Origin: Elysia chlorotica
Taxonomy: Eukaryota > Mollusca > Gastropoda > Plakobranchidae
Assembly (NCBI GenBank): GCA_003991915.1
Contig: RQTK01000165.1
Span: forward strand, 296,931 to 360,930
DNA length: 64,000 bases
Reading direction: 5' to 3'
The translations under genes were made by a program, and so were the position numbers. A model generated the notes under the pieces. That model had not been told where the DNA came from, ran no database searches, and saw only the letters and a program-made list of their open reading frames with translations. Shown in pieces: positions 12,544-22,837 of the stretch (position 1 is the first letter of the stretch; each line of letters begins with the position of its first letter).

Positions 12544-15500
12544 AGAGAGTGTGTGTGATTAAACTTCAAGATCATAAAATAAGGCCAATCAAACCCTTAC
12601 AAGAAAAAAAACCACCAAGTTACCTTTCTGGACTTTTTCACAAAGAAGAAAGACTTCTTCATTTCCTGAACAGCATCCACCATACTTGTCCATGCGGCAG
12701 ATTTTAAGAGCAGAGGCTCCAGGTGATTCTAATAGAAACAAAATTGAAATGCAACCTTTTCACATTGCAAGATTTGAGGCCTATTCCTTGATTGGACACT
12801 TTTTTGGGTCATCTTTGAAATTTTCAAAAGATCAAAGCTTTGATATTTTTATGTTTCAAAGTGGAATGTGTGCAGATCGATGCAATGATGTGCTGGCACA
12901 AGCGCATAACAATGAGTGATGAGAAAAGGTTGTCCATCTTTTGTGCTTAAAAAAGTGGTACGACAGTATTAAGTTATTTTGAAGCTTTTATATTTAAAAA
13001 AATCACAATTTTTTGCAATTCCAAATTGAAAGATTTTAAAGCTTGGCCTATTTTTATTTCTATTATAAAGTAGTTGAAGTTGATTCTTTTAAGGTATTTT
13101 ATACTTGATTCAAACGAACTATTATTCTTACGGTATTCAATTCGTCAAATAATAAATACATTGTTTTTATTTCATGAACTCATGGATATGAATAACATTT
13201 TTTGTTAGACTGTGAACTCCAGTTCTGAAAATAGACCTCAGAATTATATAAATAAATATATAGCTTGAATATTGAGTTACTTTTAAATTTTAAAAAATCC
13301 AAGGGTAAAGATGCTAGCATCATAGCAATGATTTATGATCATTTCTTCACAAGACAATTACTAGATTAATGATCCGTCACAAATTTAATGATTTGAAAAA
13401 AAAAATGTCATGATCAAGTAATAAGATTTACACAAAGAGGATAAGATAAAAATTGTACTTATTTATACATTTATATCACTTAAAATGTTCTTTGGTAAAT
13501 AAATAAATAACAAGCTAACATACAGGTTAATTTTCACAATGGATACTTGGCAGGAACACTTTCCAAAGCATTAAGAGCACAGAGTCAGCTGGTGTGACTA
13601 CTGGTATAAATTTGCAGAAAAAAATGGTCCTTCTAAACATGCACTAACACATTTTAGTTTGTTTTAGCCTCTTTATTCCCTGAGGAACATAGGGTCTCAT
13701 AATGAAAACCACAGCTACAGAAACTGTAACAAATATCCATAAAACAATGAACATATACTTACAGAAGCCACACTTAACTGCTTTCTCATATGAGAGTTTT
13801 AAAGTTTGTTTTAGCTCTTAATAAGTCAGTTTCCATTAAACTTTAATCCAATCTAAATCCAGTTATTGTTATGATTTTTTTCCTGAGAGAGTAGAACCAG
13901 ACAAAGTCTTAATCTTGATCAACTTTGAGGTTTTATGTGACTTAGTCTAGTACGTATTCAGAGCAGCAAAATGCGCTGTAAGTGGGAGGAAAATTTGTAA
14001 CCTATGAGCCACAGTGTGAGACTTACTGCTATCAAAGATAGGCTGAGAAACCACAGCTGGCAGCATTTTGCCAAAGGATCCATCTGGACTGCCAAGGTAC
14101 ACTTCAAAACTGAGACAGACCACGTTAAGCTGCATGTTTTTGGATTGGTCCTCTGCCTGCCTCCTTGCAATTTTTTTCTCATCCTCTGTGGTTTTTGTAA
14201 TAAATAAAAAAGTTCCTTAACCTTGAACCAAGGTTCATTGTCGTGGATGGAAATAAAGTTGAGCTTTCTTAATTTTGAAAACATTTATCCAGGATGGATT
14301 ACATAAAGACAGTTATTGTGATTATTAGCTAGTTTTCAAAAGAATCCTAAAATGGAACTAAAAAACAAAATGGTGATATTTCAAAATGAATGAGAGCAAA
14401 GGCTCTGACTTTACCAATGAATATTTAAGAAGTTTTCCACAAATACTCCCCTATCCACTCAGGTTTTATCCATTTTATCTAGTACATGTTAAAATCATTT
14501 AAAATATATTGAACAATTTCTTTAGACCACAGTGGGATCAGATACAAAAGATTTTAATAATAACAAATTAAACAATCACAATTGCTTGCTAGGATAAAAC
14601 TTTAGAATCCATCCCTATTGGTTAATAGCATCACATCGCATGACTAACCCTTACACCATTTTTTTGTCTTCAGTTTCTAAAGCTTTTTGTACATCTATGC
14701 TTGATATTAAATGGATTATGATTTAATAGCGATCATGATATCTATATGTATTGCGAAATCATGGCTCGAGACTATTATAGTTAACCATATTTCATTAAAA
14801 TTTTAGAACAGGTAACACAACAGTCTTCTTATTCACATAAGCTGAATATTTTATAATGCTTTGTTTAATTTTGCAGTTATTTATTAAGCTTGTTCAAGGG
14901 ACGAAGAATGTTTGATTTTCTATGGTGAACAAAAAAAATAAATAAAATGAGACTAGAATAGTTGTGATAAAAATCTTTAGAACATGTAAAAATACAAACA
15001 TAATTATGTCTTTCGACAATACAGTTTCAAACCACAATATATTTTAAATTGTACCTGAAATAGTCTGATCTGGATTCAAGTTTGTCCCACTTAATCTCCT
15101 ATTCAATTTGATTCTATCAAGAAACCGCTCTGTTAAGACATCTATCAAGTTTCTTCTTGTCACATGGGAAATGCAGATATTGGGAAATCTGGGAAAAACA
15201 ACAACAACAATAATAATAATAATAATAATAATAACAACAATAATAACAATAATTATTATAACAATAATAACAATAATTATTATAACAAGTACACTCATAA
15301 TAATAGCACTATGTGTCCAAACCTCAAAGGGCTTTATCAAAAACATTCATACATGTATAATTATCTGAAAATAACCAAATGAAATCATTATTTACTTCAT
15401 TATCTTTTCACGTTCCAATAAAAATCAGTGTATGTGGGGAATGCTATAGGAAAAGGGATATGAGTTCACACCACTTTTTTTTCCTCTACATGAATTTTAA

Positions 15501-16903
15501 CAAGTTGCCCTTATAACAATGTTCCAAAACAGGTATATTTAATAATACCCAAAGGCAGCCTAAAGCAGTTAAGTCAAAAGGAAATAAATTTCATAGCTGC
15601 AAATGTTTAACAGATATCGACACAACTGAATATATTGACACACCATACACTGCATTGTTTGTAATACACACAACAGTGAATGTGTTTTAATAATTTAATA
15701 GTATTTTTGTTTTTATGGCCAAGCTGTGTTCTTGACCATTACATATGTACTTAAAATGTGCCTTGTTTGTGTCATTAAAAGCTACTCACGAAATGGGCTC
15801 AGAATTGGCTTTGATCTCTACTGAGCAGTAGCCATTCTTGCAGTTTGTTCCCACCAGCTTGTGAGCATGTGGGCGGGGAGTCTTTTCATCTGTCACAAGG
15901 GACACAACAACTTTAAGCGCTCCAGTGTAGTTTTCAACCTAGGTCCAGAAAAAGATAAACATTCTGTCTTCATGAAATTTTATTTCAAACAATTTTCTTT
16001 TCAAAACTACAGATTGTATAATTAATTCAAAGTATGAAGTCAATTGTGAGGTATCTAGATTAATTTGGTACAAATACCCTTAGCAAGCATAATGTTTAAT
16101 AAGTAAATAAATATATGGAAAAAAACAATCAAAAACCTCTGTTCAACAGCTTGTCCTAGAAATAGCTTTTTCAATGTTTTAAGCCAAATTAAAATATGAA
16201 TATCAAGCAAATAAGAAAGGTCTGTCCCTATACTTTTCTACCTTGTTTAACATGTAACTTAGAAAAGACTGTCCTAGGTTACACTAATTTCTTTCCCTTT
16301 TAAATATGTAACTAAGAAATTATCTTAGGTTTCCCTATACTTTTGTTTCCTCACCTTGATTGTGGGGTAAGACTTTCTGCTGCGCTCACTCCTGGTTCCT
16401 TGCAGCCCGCCATGGCTGCCTCCCTCACAGGCATACCTGAAGCGGAAACCCCTCTGCTGAGGCTGCTCTGTTATGACCACATAGGGCTCACCCTGGGACA
16501 CACCTGTAGCCACATGAGTTGAGTTAGTTGGTTGCTTAAGTTCCAATGTCAACACTTTATAGGCCAGGCCTCAAAACTAACACAAGACAGGGCAGGGAGA
16601 TCTGGACTCCTGTCTCAGCCGGTCATATTTTACTGACACTGGCCCAACCATACAAGGACCACAGACCTGCAGTAAAGCGCTTTATAAGTGAAGTAATTAT
16701 TTTTTTTATCAATATATATTTATATATAAAAAAAACTTGAAAATAAATAATCACATATCTAACTTTAAATATTTAATCAATATGCCTCATAAACAATTTG
16801 ATAGCTTTTTTGGGCTTGATCCATGCATTGCAGTTTATTTTTATGACAAACTAAGTGGAAGTTTATGGCTAGTCCAGTGGCCATTAGCATTAACCAAAGA
16901 TTC

Positions 16904-16977
<74 letters not shown>

Positions 16978-17207
16978 CATCATCATCATTATTATTATTA
17001 TTATTATCATCATCATCATTATTATTATTATTAATCCTCACCGTGGCTATTGAATGATCCAGCCCTGGAGGATAGTGCATCTGACCCATTGAGAACAGAG
17101 AGTGGGAGGGCAGACACATTGTAAATCGGGTTTATAACATTTTTAGACTGGAGCTCTACTGGTAGGCTGCTCTCATTGAGTGGCACTTCATCTGCCAATT
17201 GACTCAT
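2792..17207 (-). CDS. NFKB1: NF-kB p105/p100-type transcription factor precursor (18 coding exons)
   Basis: Class I Rel protein: DNA-binding subunit plus built-in IkB-like inhibitor, held in the cytoplasm until processed. Coding exons, in order of transcription: 17042-17207, 16355-16503, 15790-15938, 15055-15188, 14027-14185, 12624-12728, 12117-12211, 11484-11622, 10747-10983, 10252-10299, 9414-9601, 7880-8315, 6043-6223, 5377-5494, 4827-5049, 3977-4146, 3349-3600, 2792-2977. All junctions are GT-AG and phases agree, giving about 1044 aa. Rel homology domain spans about 57-362 (recognition loop [17 protein letters not shown]; dimerisation part with GGEEI-like [14 protein letters not shown] and [13 protein letters not shown]). 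NLS KKRKR lies near 373-377, a Gly-rich tract at about 384-430, and six ankyrin repeats from about 725 to 965 ([42 protein letters not shown]). Start: first ATG after a splice acceptor. No death domain is visible. The identity is firm; the first non-coding exon (a donor at 19573 is a weak candidate) and the last exon are uncertain. Confidence 0.93.
3256..3294 (-). repeat. Echo of the 3' edge of the last ankyrin exon
   Basis: About 38 bases including CTACCTTCTCATTATCATTG and the following GTAGTCCAC repeat the exon/donor edge at 3344-3382. The copy lies downstream in the same intron and has lost the reading frame. It appears to be a decayed local duplication. Confidence 0.6.
3651..3757 (-). repeat. 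Decayed copy of the 5' half of the last ankyrin exon
   Basis: About 105 bases match 3505-3605, the acceptor and 5' half of the ankyrin exon, including CTAGCAGTGCAACCATGGCA and CACATCAGTATGAG. The copy carries substitutions and indels and lies upstream in the intron. An AG acceptor is not preserved in a useful frame, so it looks like a dead exon fragment. Confidence 0.65.
5879..6010 (+). repeat. SINE, 3' part
   Basis: Shares the body of the window's main SINE: GTGATCGGCTGAG, GGTAGCACACAAAATTGTCA, AATATAGCCTATATTGTGCT, GACGTTGAATGTTAA. It lacks the tRNA-like head. The tail ends about 33 bases from the donor of NF-kB exon 6043-6223. Confidence 0.8.
8530..9414 (-). repeat. Tandem ~175-200 bp units carrying copies of an exon 3' edge and splice donor
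   Basis: The edge of NF-kB exon 9414-9601, reading CCTCAG then GTATGG, recurs downstream on the minus strand at about 9240 (decayed), 9057, 8875 and 8675. Each copy is followed by the same intron body (AATGGCAATAGCAAAATAA-like, then AAAAGAAAG). Spacing is about 173, 183, 183 and 200. Three copies keep a full GCATG(C/T)CCTCAG/GTATGG-like donor context. Confidence 0.8.
9638..9770 (-). repeat. SINE, 3' part, reverse orientation
   Basis: Reverse copy of the SINE body: TTGAGTTGG, CGTCCAACGTCAGCACTGTA, CTATATTGTAGA, CTGACATCTGACAATT. Similarity fades near 9770. The tail lies about 37 bases upstream of the acceptor at 9601. Confidence 0.75.
9780..9948 (-). other. GC-richer, hydrophobic open frame in an NF-kB intron
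   Basis: After a good acceptor (TTTGTTTACAG) at 9949, the minus strand stays open in the incoming phase down to a TAG at 9602-9604. It reads [18 protein letters not shown] and continues with two very hydrophobic stretches. GC content is near that of the gene's exons and above the surrounding intron. The last part, 9638-9770, is SINE. The flanking exons join in frame without it, so it is optional at most. It may equally be an unrecognised repeat. Confidence 0.3.
11367..11426. repeat. (GA)n microsatellite
   Basis: About 60 bases of GA dinucleotide in an NF-kB intron, close to the donor of exon 11484-11622. Confidence 0.95.
12463..12541. repeat. (GATA)n microsatellite
   Basis: Tetranucleotide GATA run with one TATA interruption, in an NF-kB intron. 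Confidence 0.95.
15198..15290. repeat. (AAT/AAC)n low-complexity tract
   Basis: Imperfect AAT/AAC run directly upstream of the acceptor of NF-kB exon 15055-15188. Confidence 0.9.
16516..16665 (-). repeat. SINE, reverse orientation, abutting an NF-kB acceptor
   Basis: Reverse SINE copy: TTGAGTTAGTTGG, TCCAATGTCAACACTTTATA, GACTCCTGTCTCAGCCGGTC, ACTGACACTGGCCCAACCA. On the minus strand its tail ends about 12 bases before the AG of exon 16355-16503, so the region upstream of that acceptor is SINE-derived. Confidence 0.75.
16907..17032. repeat. (ATT/ATC)n microsatellite
   Basis: Long ATT run with two short ATC blocks, ten bases from the donor of the first NF-kB coding exon (17042-17207). Confidence 0.95.
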
Positions 17208-18092
17208 TCTTGTCTGATATGGAGTAAAAGAAAAATATATTGATATTAAAATTGAATTTTTCTATCTAGGAACCTGTTAATATCTGTGAAAGAAAGAGGA
17301 CATATAAGGTGGTAATGGGAGGTGTAGCACTGGTATGGAATATTAAAAGAATCCTACTGCCCCCATCACTTCCTTGTGCCTAACGTAATGACTTATGCTA
17401 CGAAGAGGGAAGTTGAAGAGTTTATCAAGTAAAAGGAGTGAGCTAGAGATTTTATTCCCTCCCCTTAAATTTAGGGTCTGCCTTGAGAATCAAACTGAAC
17501 AGAATTCACCATGTAACCCGAAATTTACAAATGAGGAGTGTGTTCTTAGTCATTGAGAAATAACTTGGACTAGATCATTATTGCAACTCTTCTTTTTTAT
17601 TCTTGCTTGTCCACTCAACACATCGTCACCCCATTTGCATATAGGCCTAGTGTCCTATCTCATTGCTAAAAAAAAATAGATAAATCTTTGGTATCTTAGA
17701 ATTCAGGTGACACCATGTCAATCACTCATTGCGATTGGTTTACATTAGTTATGTAGGTGTGTTTTCTTAACAAATCATTACATTCTGACGACTTGACTGA
17801 CTGTAAGCCCAGCAGCTCCGTCAATTTGTTAATGATCTTATCTGGTGAGCAGGAGGACTACAGTTTGAATCTCAACTGGTGCTTCCGTCTTCGTACATAA
17901 GATTCTTCAGGAAGTGTACTAGACATTTCTAAAACTTTTCAAGAATCACTATTTATGATGACTGACGATGGTCGTCAACTCACAGACTCATTCTTTTCTC
18001 CAATTAGGCCTATGCATCAAATTCATTTCATGTCTTCGGTTATTAAACTTAAAGCACTGTATGTAGGCATGTCAGATCTTGATGTAGTGCAT

Positions 18093-18345
18093 TGAACAAG
18101 ATCTAAATTTGGTTTAGATCTAGAATCGTCTCAAGAGGACAAGTTCTAACCTAAAAGCAAGGAATGGTTTTATGCAACCAACTAGATCTAGAGCTAGATC
18201 TTGATATCGAATCTAGATTGTATGCAATCCAGATTCTATATATCTAGGATACATTATTATCTAGATCTATACTAAGTGCACTAATATTCTAATAGACGAG
18301 GATCTAGATTAGATTAGATCTCAAGATCTAGATCAGATTCTTCCC
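18093..18345. promoter_or_regulatory. Cluster of (T)CTAGATC / AGATCT motifs upstream of NF-kB
   Basis: About ten occurrences of TCTAGATC, AGATCTAG or close variants in about 250 bases, roughly 0.9-1.1 kb upstream of the NF-kB start exon. Similar patches lie upstream of IPMK and of the carrier gene. Function is unknown. Confidence 0.35.
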
Positions 18346-18750
18346 AATGAATTCTCAGAATCCAAATCAAAACCACCATTGTATGATTGTATTTGTCACA
18401 TAGATCTACTCGTATAGCCTAATAGTCGAGGTCCGATGGCTTTTTTTTTTAATGACTAGATCTTTCTACATAATAAAGGGAATCCATAGTATTACAGACA
18501 GTAGTTCTATTTCAAACATCACCTTGCTCCACAAGCCAAACAGTGCGCTAGCAGACAGTCAAGTTTTGTCAGCTGCAGAAGCCCCAGCCAAGAGCTCGAA
18601 AAAATAGGCCTAATGATCACGGAAACACATCAATCCTTAAGAGGGGAATTCCCTAAAAAGCCAAAAATACCTTTTCATTAGGTGCACAGTACCACGTGAC
18701 TGTGGGATTCGGGAAGGAGAAACAAAAATAGACGCCAACATGTTTGTTAT

Positions 18751-18888
18751 TATCTCTCTTTCTCTCTCTCCCTCCCCCCAAAGCTAGCTTTGTCACATCT
18801 GTCTCTGTCTCTCTCTTTTTCTCTCTCACTCTCTTTTCTTTCCCTCTCTCCATAGCTAGCTTTGCAACATGTCTGTCTCAGCCTTCTC

Positions 18889-18930
<42 letters not shown>

Positions 18931-19104
18931 CCTTTCCCTATCTTTTTTTTAATCTCATCTCTCTCAGTTTTTCTATCTGTCTGTCTCTCTTTCCCTCTCT
19001 CTCTCTCTTGCTGTCTCTGCCTCTCTCTCTCTAGCCTCTCAGTTTTCTCTCTCAACTCTGCCTGTCTCTCTCCCTCCAATAATTCTGCTTGTCTGTCTCA
19101 GCCT

Positions 19105-19168
<64 letters not shown>

Positions 19169-19263
19169 AGCAGACTATATCTGTCTCATGTACTCGATCT
19201 TTTTCCGCCTCTGTCACCACCTCACTGTCTGCCTGTTTGCCTGTCTGTTTATCTGTCTGTTTG

Positions 19264-19300
<37 letters not shown>
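18751..19300. repeat. CT-rich low-complexity tract
   Basis: Imperfect CTCT and CTGTCT repeats. The serine/leucine-rich frames read from it are simple-sequence artefacts. Confidence 0.9.
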
Positions 19301-19303
<3 letters not shown>

Positions 19304-19939
19304 TGCGCTTACATTTCCTTTTTGCCTATTTGCCATGTATGGTCACGTTTCGTCGGAGAAATTTTGTCTTCCGTGGCAGACAATACAATTTACAATAATT
19401 ACTATAAAAGCGTTCATTCTCGTGTAAGTGCTTCGGCACGAATGACTGCCTTGCAATGTTCAAATATAGGGATTAAATATGCTCGTCTAACTTGATCGGC
19501 AACATACATAGCTCTTACAATAGCTTCATTTCTCAACTTCGGTTCGACTTTACTTAAGCACTTTTGACTTACCTATGTTTCCAAAAGACCAAAAAAAAAA
19601 AAAAACCGCCCACACACACAAACCTTTTTGTCCCTCGATATGGTCAGCGATCGTCTGATAGTGATAGGTTAAAATTGAAACCACACATGGTTGGCTGGCT
19701 TTGCTTCTAAGCGTTATTCTTCACAAACTGTGACTCAGGAATTTTTTTGTGATTTAAATTGGCCCTCCGCTTCCTGATCCTGTTTAATATTCTCCTTTAT
19801 GTTTAGGTCTTATCGCCAGGAGAATGGTACTAATATGTAGTGCCCTTTTGCTGCATAATAGACGATTAATATGATTGAGGTAGCGCTGTGATAACAAAGG
19901 AACCAGGTTATCCAATGGTACAGCGCGCGGCTTCTAATC

Positions 19940-20092
19940 ATTCTCTCTCTCTCTCTGTCTGTCTGCCTGTCTCTATCTATCTGTCTATCTATCTCTCTAA
20001 CTATATATCTCTCAATCGCTCTGCCTGTCTGTCTGCCTGTCATGTCTCTGTCTGTTTCTCTCTCTCTCTCTCTTTGTGTGTGTGTGTGTGTA
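19940..20092. repeat. CT / TCTG / GT low-complexity tract
   Basis: Mixed CT, CTGT and TATC runs ending in a short GT run. Confidence 0.9.
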
Positions 20093-22837
20093 TCCCTTTG
20101 CTACGAAAGCTTGGTGTGAAGGGAAATTAACGACTGTAATATACTGTGCTATCTTTATAATTTAATGTCTCTTTTTCATAGTTTCGAGATAACTAAACAA
20201 CAACAAAACATGACTATTTATTCCTGTTGTAAATATAAATTATACTTATGCTTTTCTTCACGATTTTGAATACAACTAACCGGCGTGTTTTAAGTTATGA
20301 TATAGTAACTAATCTTACATTAACAAACATATTGACACGCTAACATTAATGCTAATGTTAAAATGACGTATCTCTGATTACATGTATATATATATATGCC
20401 ACCCTGTTTACCCATTCTTCGCCCTTACTTTCCAAACCACTGTTTTGTGAAAGGGAGATACAGGTCCAAAATGTACTTCCTCTTCTCCTCAGCATAAAAA
20501 TCGACCAGTCATTGAGGAAGGGCCGAGAGACATTAAACCTAACAGAACTCTCCCTCTCACTTCCCCTCCCCTCTCCTTATAGAAAAGAGGAAAGGTTGAG
20601 GGCATTGCCATCAATGATTGGGGATAGTGGGCGAAGGTTCATGTAACTACTAGTTTTTTTTTTTATGGTTTGGGCAAGACACGTCTTTATTGCCTTTCTT
20701 TTATAGCTCTAATATCCGGCTATACCCGTATCCCCTTTCTCGAGTCTAGCTTTTTGTTTTCTTGAGGTTATGTTAACAATAACATGGGGAAATGAAGGGA
20801 AACACTAATCTTTACACGGATAAACACGTTCTGCAATTTAGAAAACTTAGCTGACGTAACGAAATCTAAAACAGCTTCCCCATCCTCTGTTATTATATAC
20901 ACACATTTCGATTGCATGCACAGAGAGAGGAAACACCTATTAAACAAAACAAGAAAGAATTAACAAAACGGAACCCACCCACTACAGTTTTCTGAAGAGA
21001 GGGGCGCAAGGACGCCTTTTGAAACACTGGGCGTCAAAACGTTAATGCAAGGAAAGATCAATTTATTGAGCATTTTTCTTTATTCGTACAAAAAACAATA
21101 GAGATAAATATCAATCAAGAGTTTGGGTAACCACTTTGAGATACTCCTATATATAACGTACTAGAATCAATTTTTATTATGCTATTACATGTATCACTTT
21201 AAAACAAAGCTGAATAAAAATGGGAATCCAATGTCATTGTCTTGCAAACCAACTAGCTTTTTACTAGCATTGTTTTAATTCTACATTTATTTATTTTTTT
21301 GGACAAAAAAACATTTTTTGTATGTTGCTGAAAAAGGAGAGTGAGGATTAATTTTCCATTTTCTTTTATCTTGTCAGACTCATTGATCTATGAAGCAAAT
21401 AATGATTCACACAGGATTCTCTTAAACAGTTGAAGGAACTGAGTTGAGGAGAAACTTGCACTACTATATATATAGAAACAAGAACAACAAAAAACAAGCA
21501 AGATGTAATATATGTCTTGCATAAAACACATTTAATAAAAATTAGAATTGTTTTGAACAAAAAGACTTCTGTATGAATGCAAAATACTGCATTTGAATGA
21601 TATGAACGTATTGTAATGCCCAGTACATTAACTTTTTTATTTTAATGTTATATAGCCATGATAGACTCTTCAAATGTAGAGCCTTTCAATCAAATCATTA
21701 TGATACTTACATTAAATTGATTAGATTATTTTAAGTCTGAAAGACAAGACGTTTCACTTTTTCCAAGAAAAATACATAGAGGCACTTACAAAATAGTTTA
21801 ATGCACATACTCGTAATTAAATCTTAAATACAAGACTGATCCAGCTGAGTTGAAACCAAACCCAAGAAGAAAACAGCAAAGCTAAAAAAAATATTGCTCG
21901 AAATAAGTTAAAAACATCACTTGGAAAACATGTTATTTCTTCATATGGATTAATGACTGTATTAATGTACTAACAAGATCATGGAAGACACAAGTAGGAT
22001 AAATATGAGGCATTTCTGCTTACTATTAGTTATATTGATCAATTACAACAACAACAAAATTATAAGAATTTTACACATGTTAACATGTATCATAAGATCC
22101 AGATAACAACAGAATACAAAATGTGTACCACCGGGCAACGTTTAAAAAAAAAAGGTAAGTAAAAAAAACAAAAAGCCAATAATTCAGGATTGACCTTATT
22201 GATTTACATGCAACATGATCAGGTAAAACAATATCATCAAGTTCAAGCGATATAAAATATGACAATAACATACAGAGCATAGTTCACATGAAACTGAAGC
22301 CAATTTGGACTTTTCATTTCCATCATTTTTACAGTAATTGCAAAAGACAAATATTTTGCACTGTTCGTTATGCACTTTTGCCCAGGGTGTTATTTTATTC
22401 TAAACGCTGTGACTTGCAATTTCAAACAGATGTTGAAAAATCTAGCTCAAATCAAACATAACACTAAAGGTGTTATTGGAATAAAACAAAATTTGCGACA
22501 ATTTCCACCCCTGATTATATAACAAACCCCATTGGTTCATTGAAATCTAAAACAATTAAGACTAGAACATACCACATTTGGCGTGAAAATGTCTGATACA
22601 TTTTCAAAAGTGTGCCAACACTATTAGGCATGTGAATATGTTTTTAACGGATGACAGTTTGAAGCGCTTCATGTATTGACTAAATGAGCAGATTCAACAC
22701 ATATTGTTAAAAATACATAATGAGAGGGAAAGGCAGTCTTGAAACTCCATAGGATGAACACAAAAACAAACAATAATCCTGTGACAATAAGATTTCAATT
22801 ACATAAATGGCTATACAGAAGAAAAAAAAAGTGAATG

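Larger units (their letters stand above)
17214..22837. other. Non-coding region between NF-kB and IPMK
   Basis: Holds the presumed NF-kB 5' UTR and promoter (an AGATCT-rich patch at 18093-18345 and the weak donor at 19573), CT-rich tracts and, at 21000-22837, AT-rich sequence that may be the IPMK 3' UTR. A tRNA-like fragment with TTTGAATCTCAACTGGTGC is at 17840-17930. All open frames here read through simple sequence or lack support. Confidence 0.5.

Noticed and set aside
16737..17119. Poly-leucine / poly-isoleucine / poly-asparagine frames
   Set aside because: Translation of the (ATT)n array; only the small part over 17042-17207 on the minus strand is real NF-kB exon.
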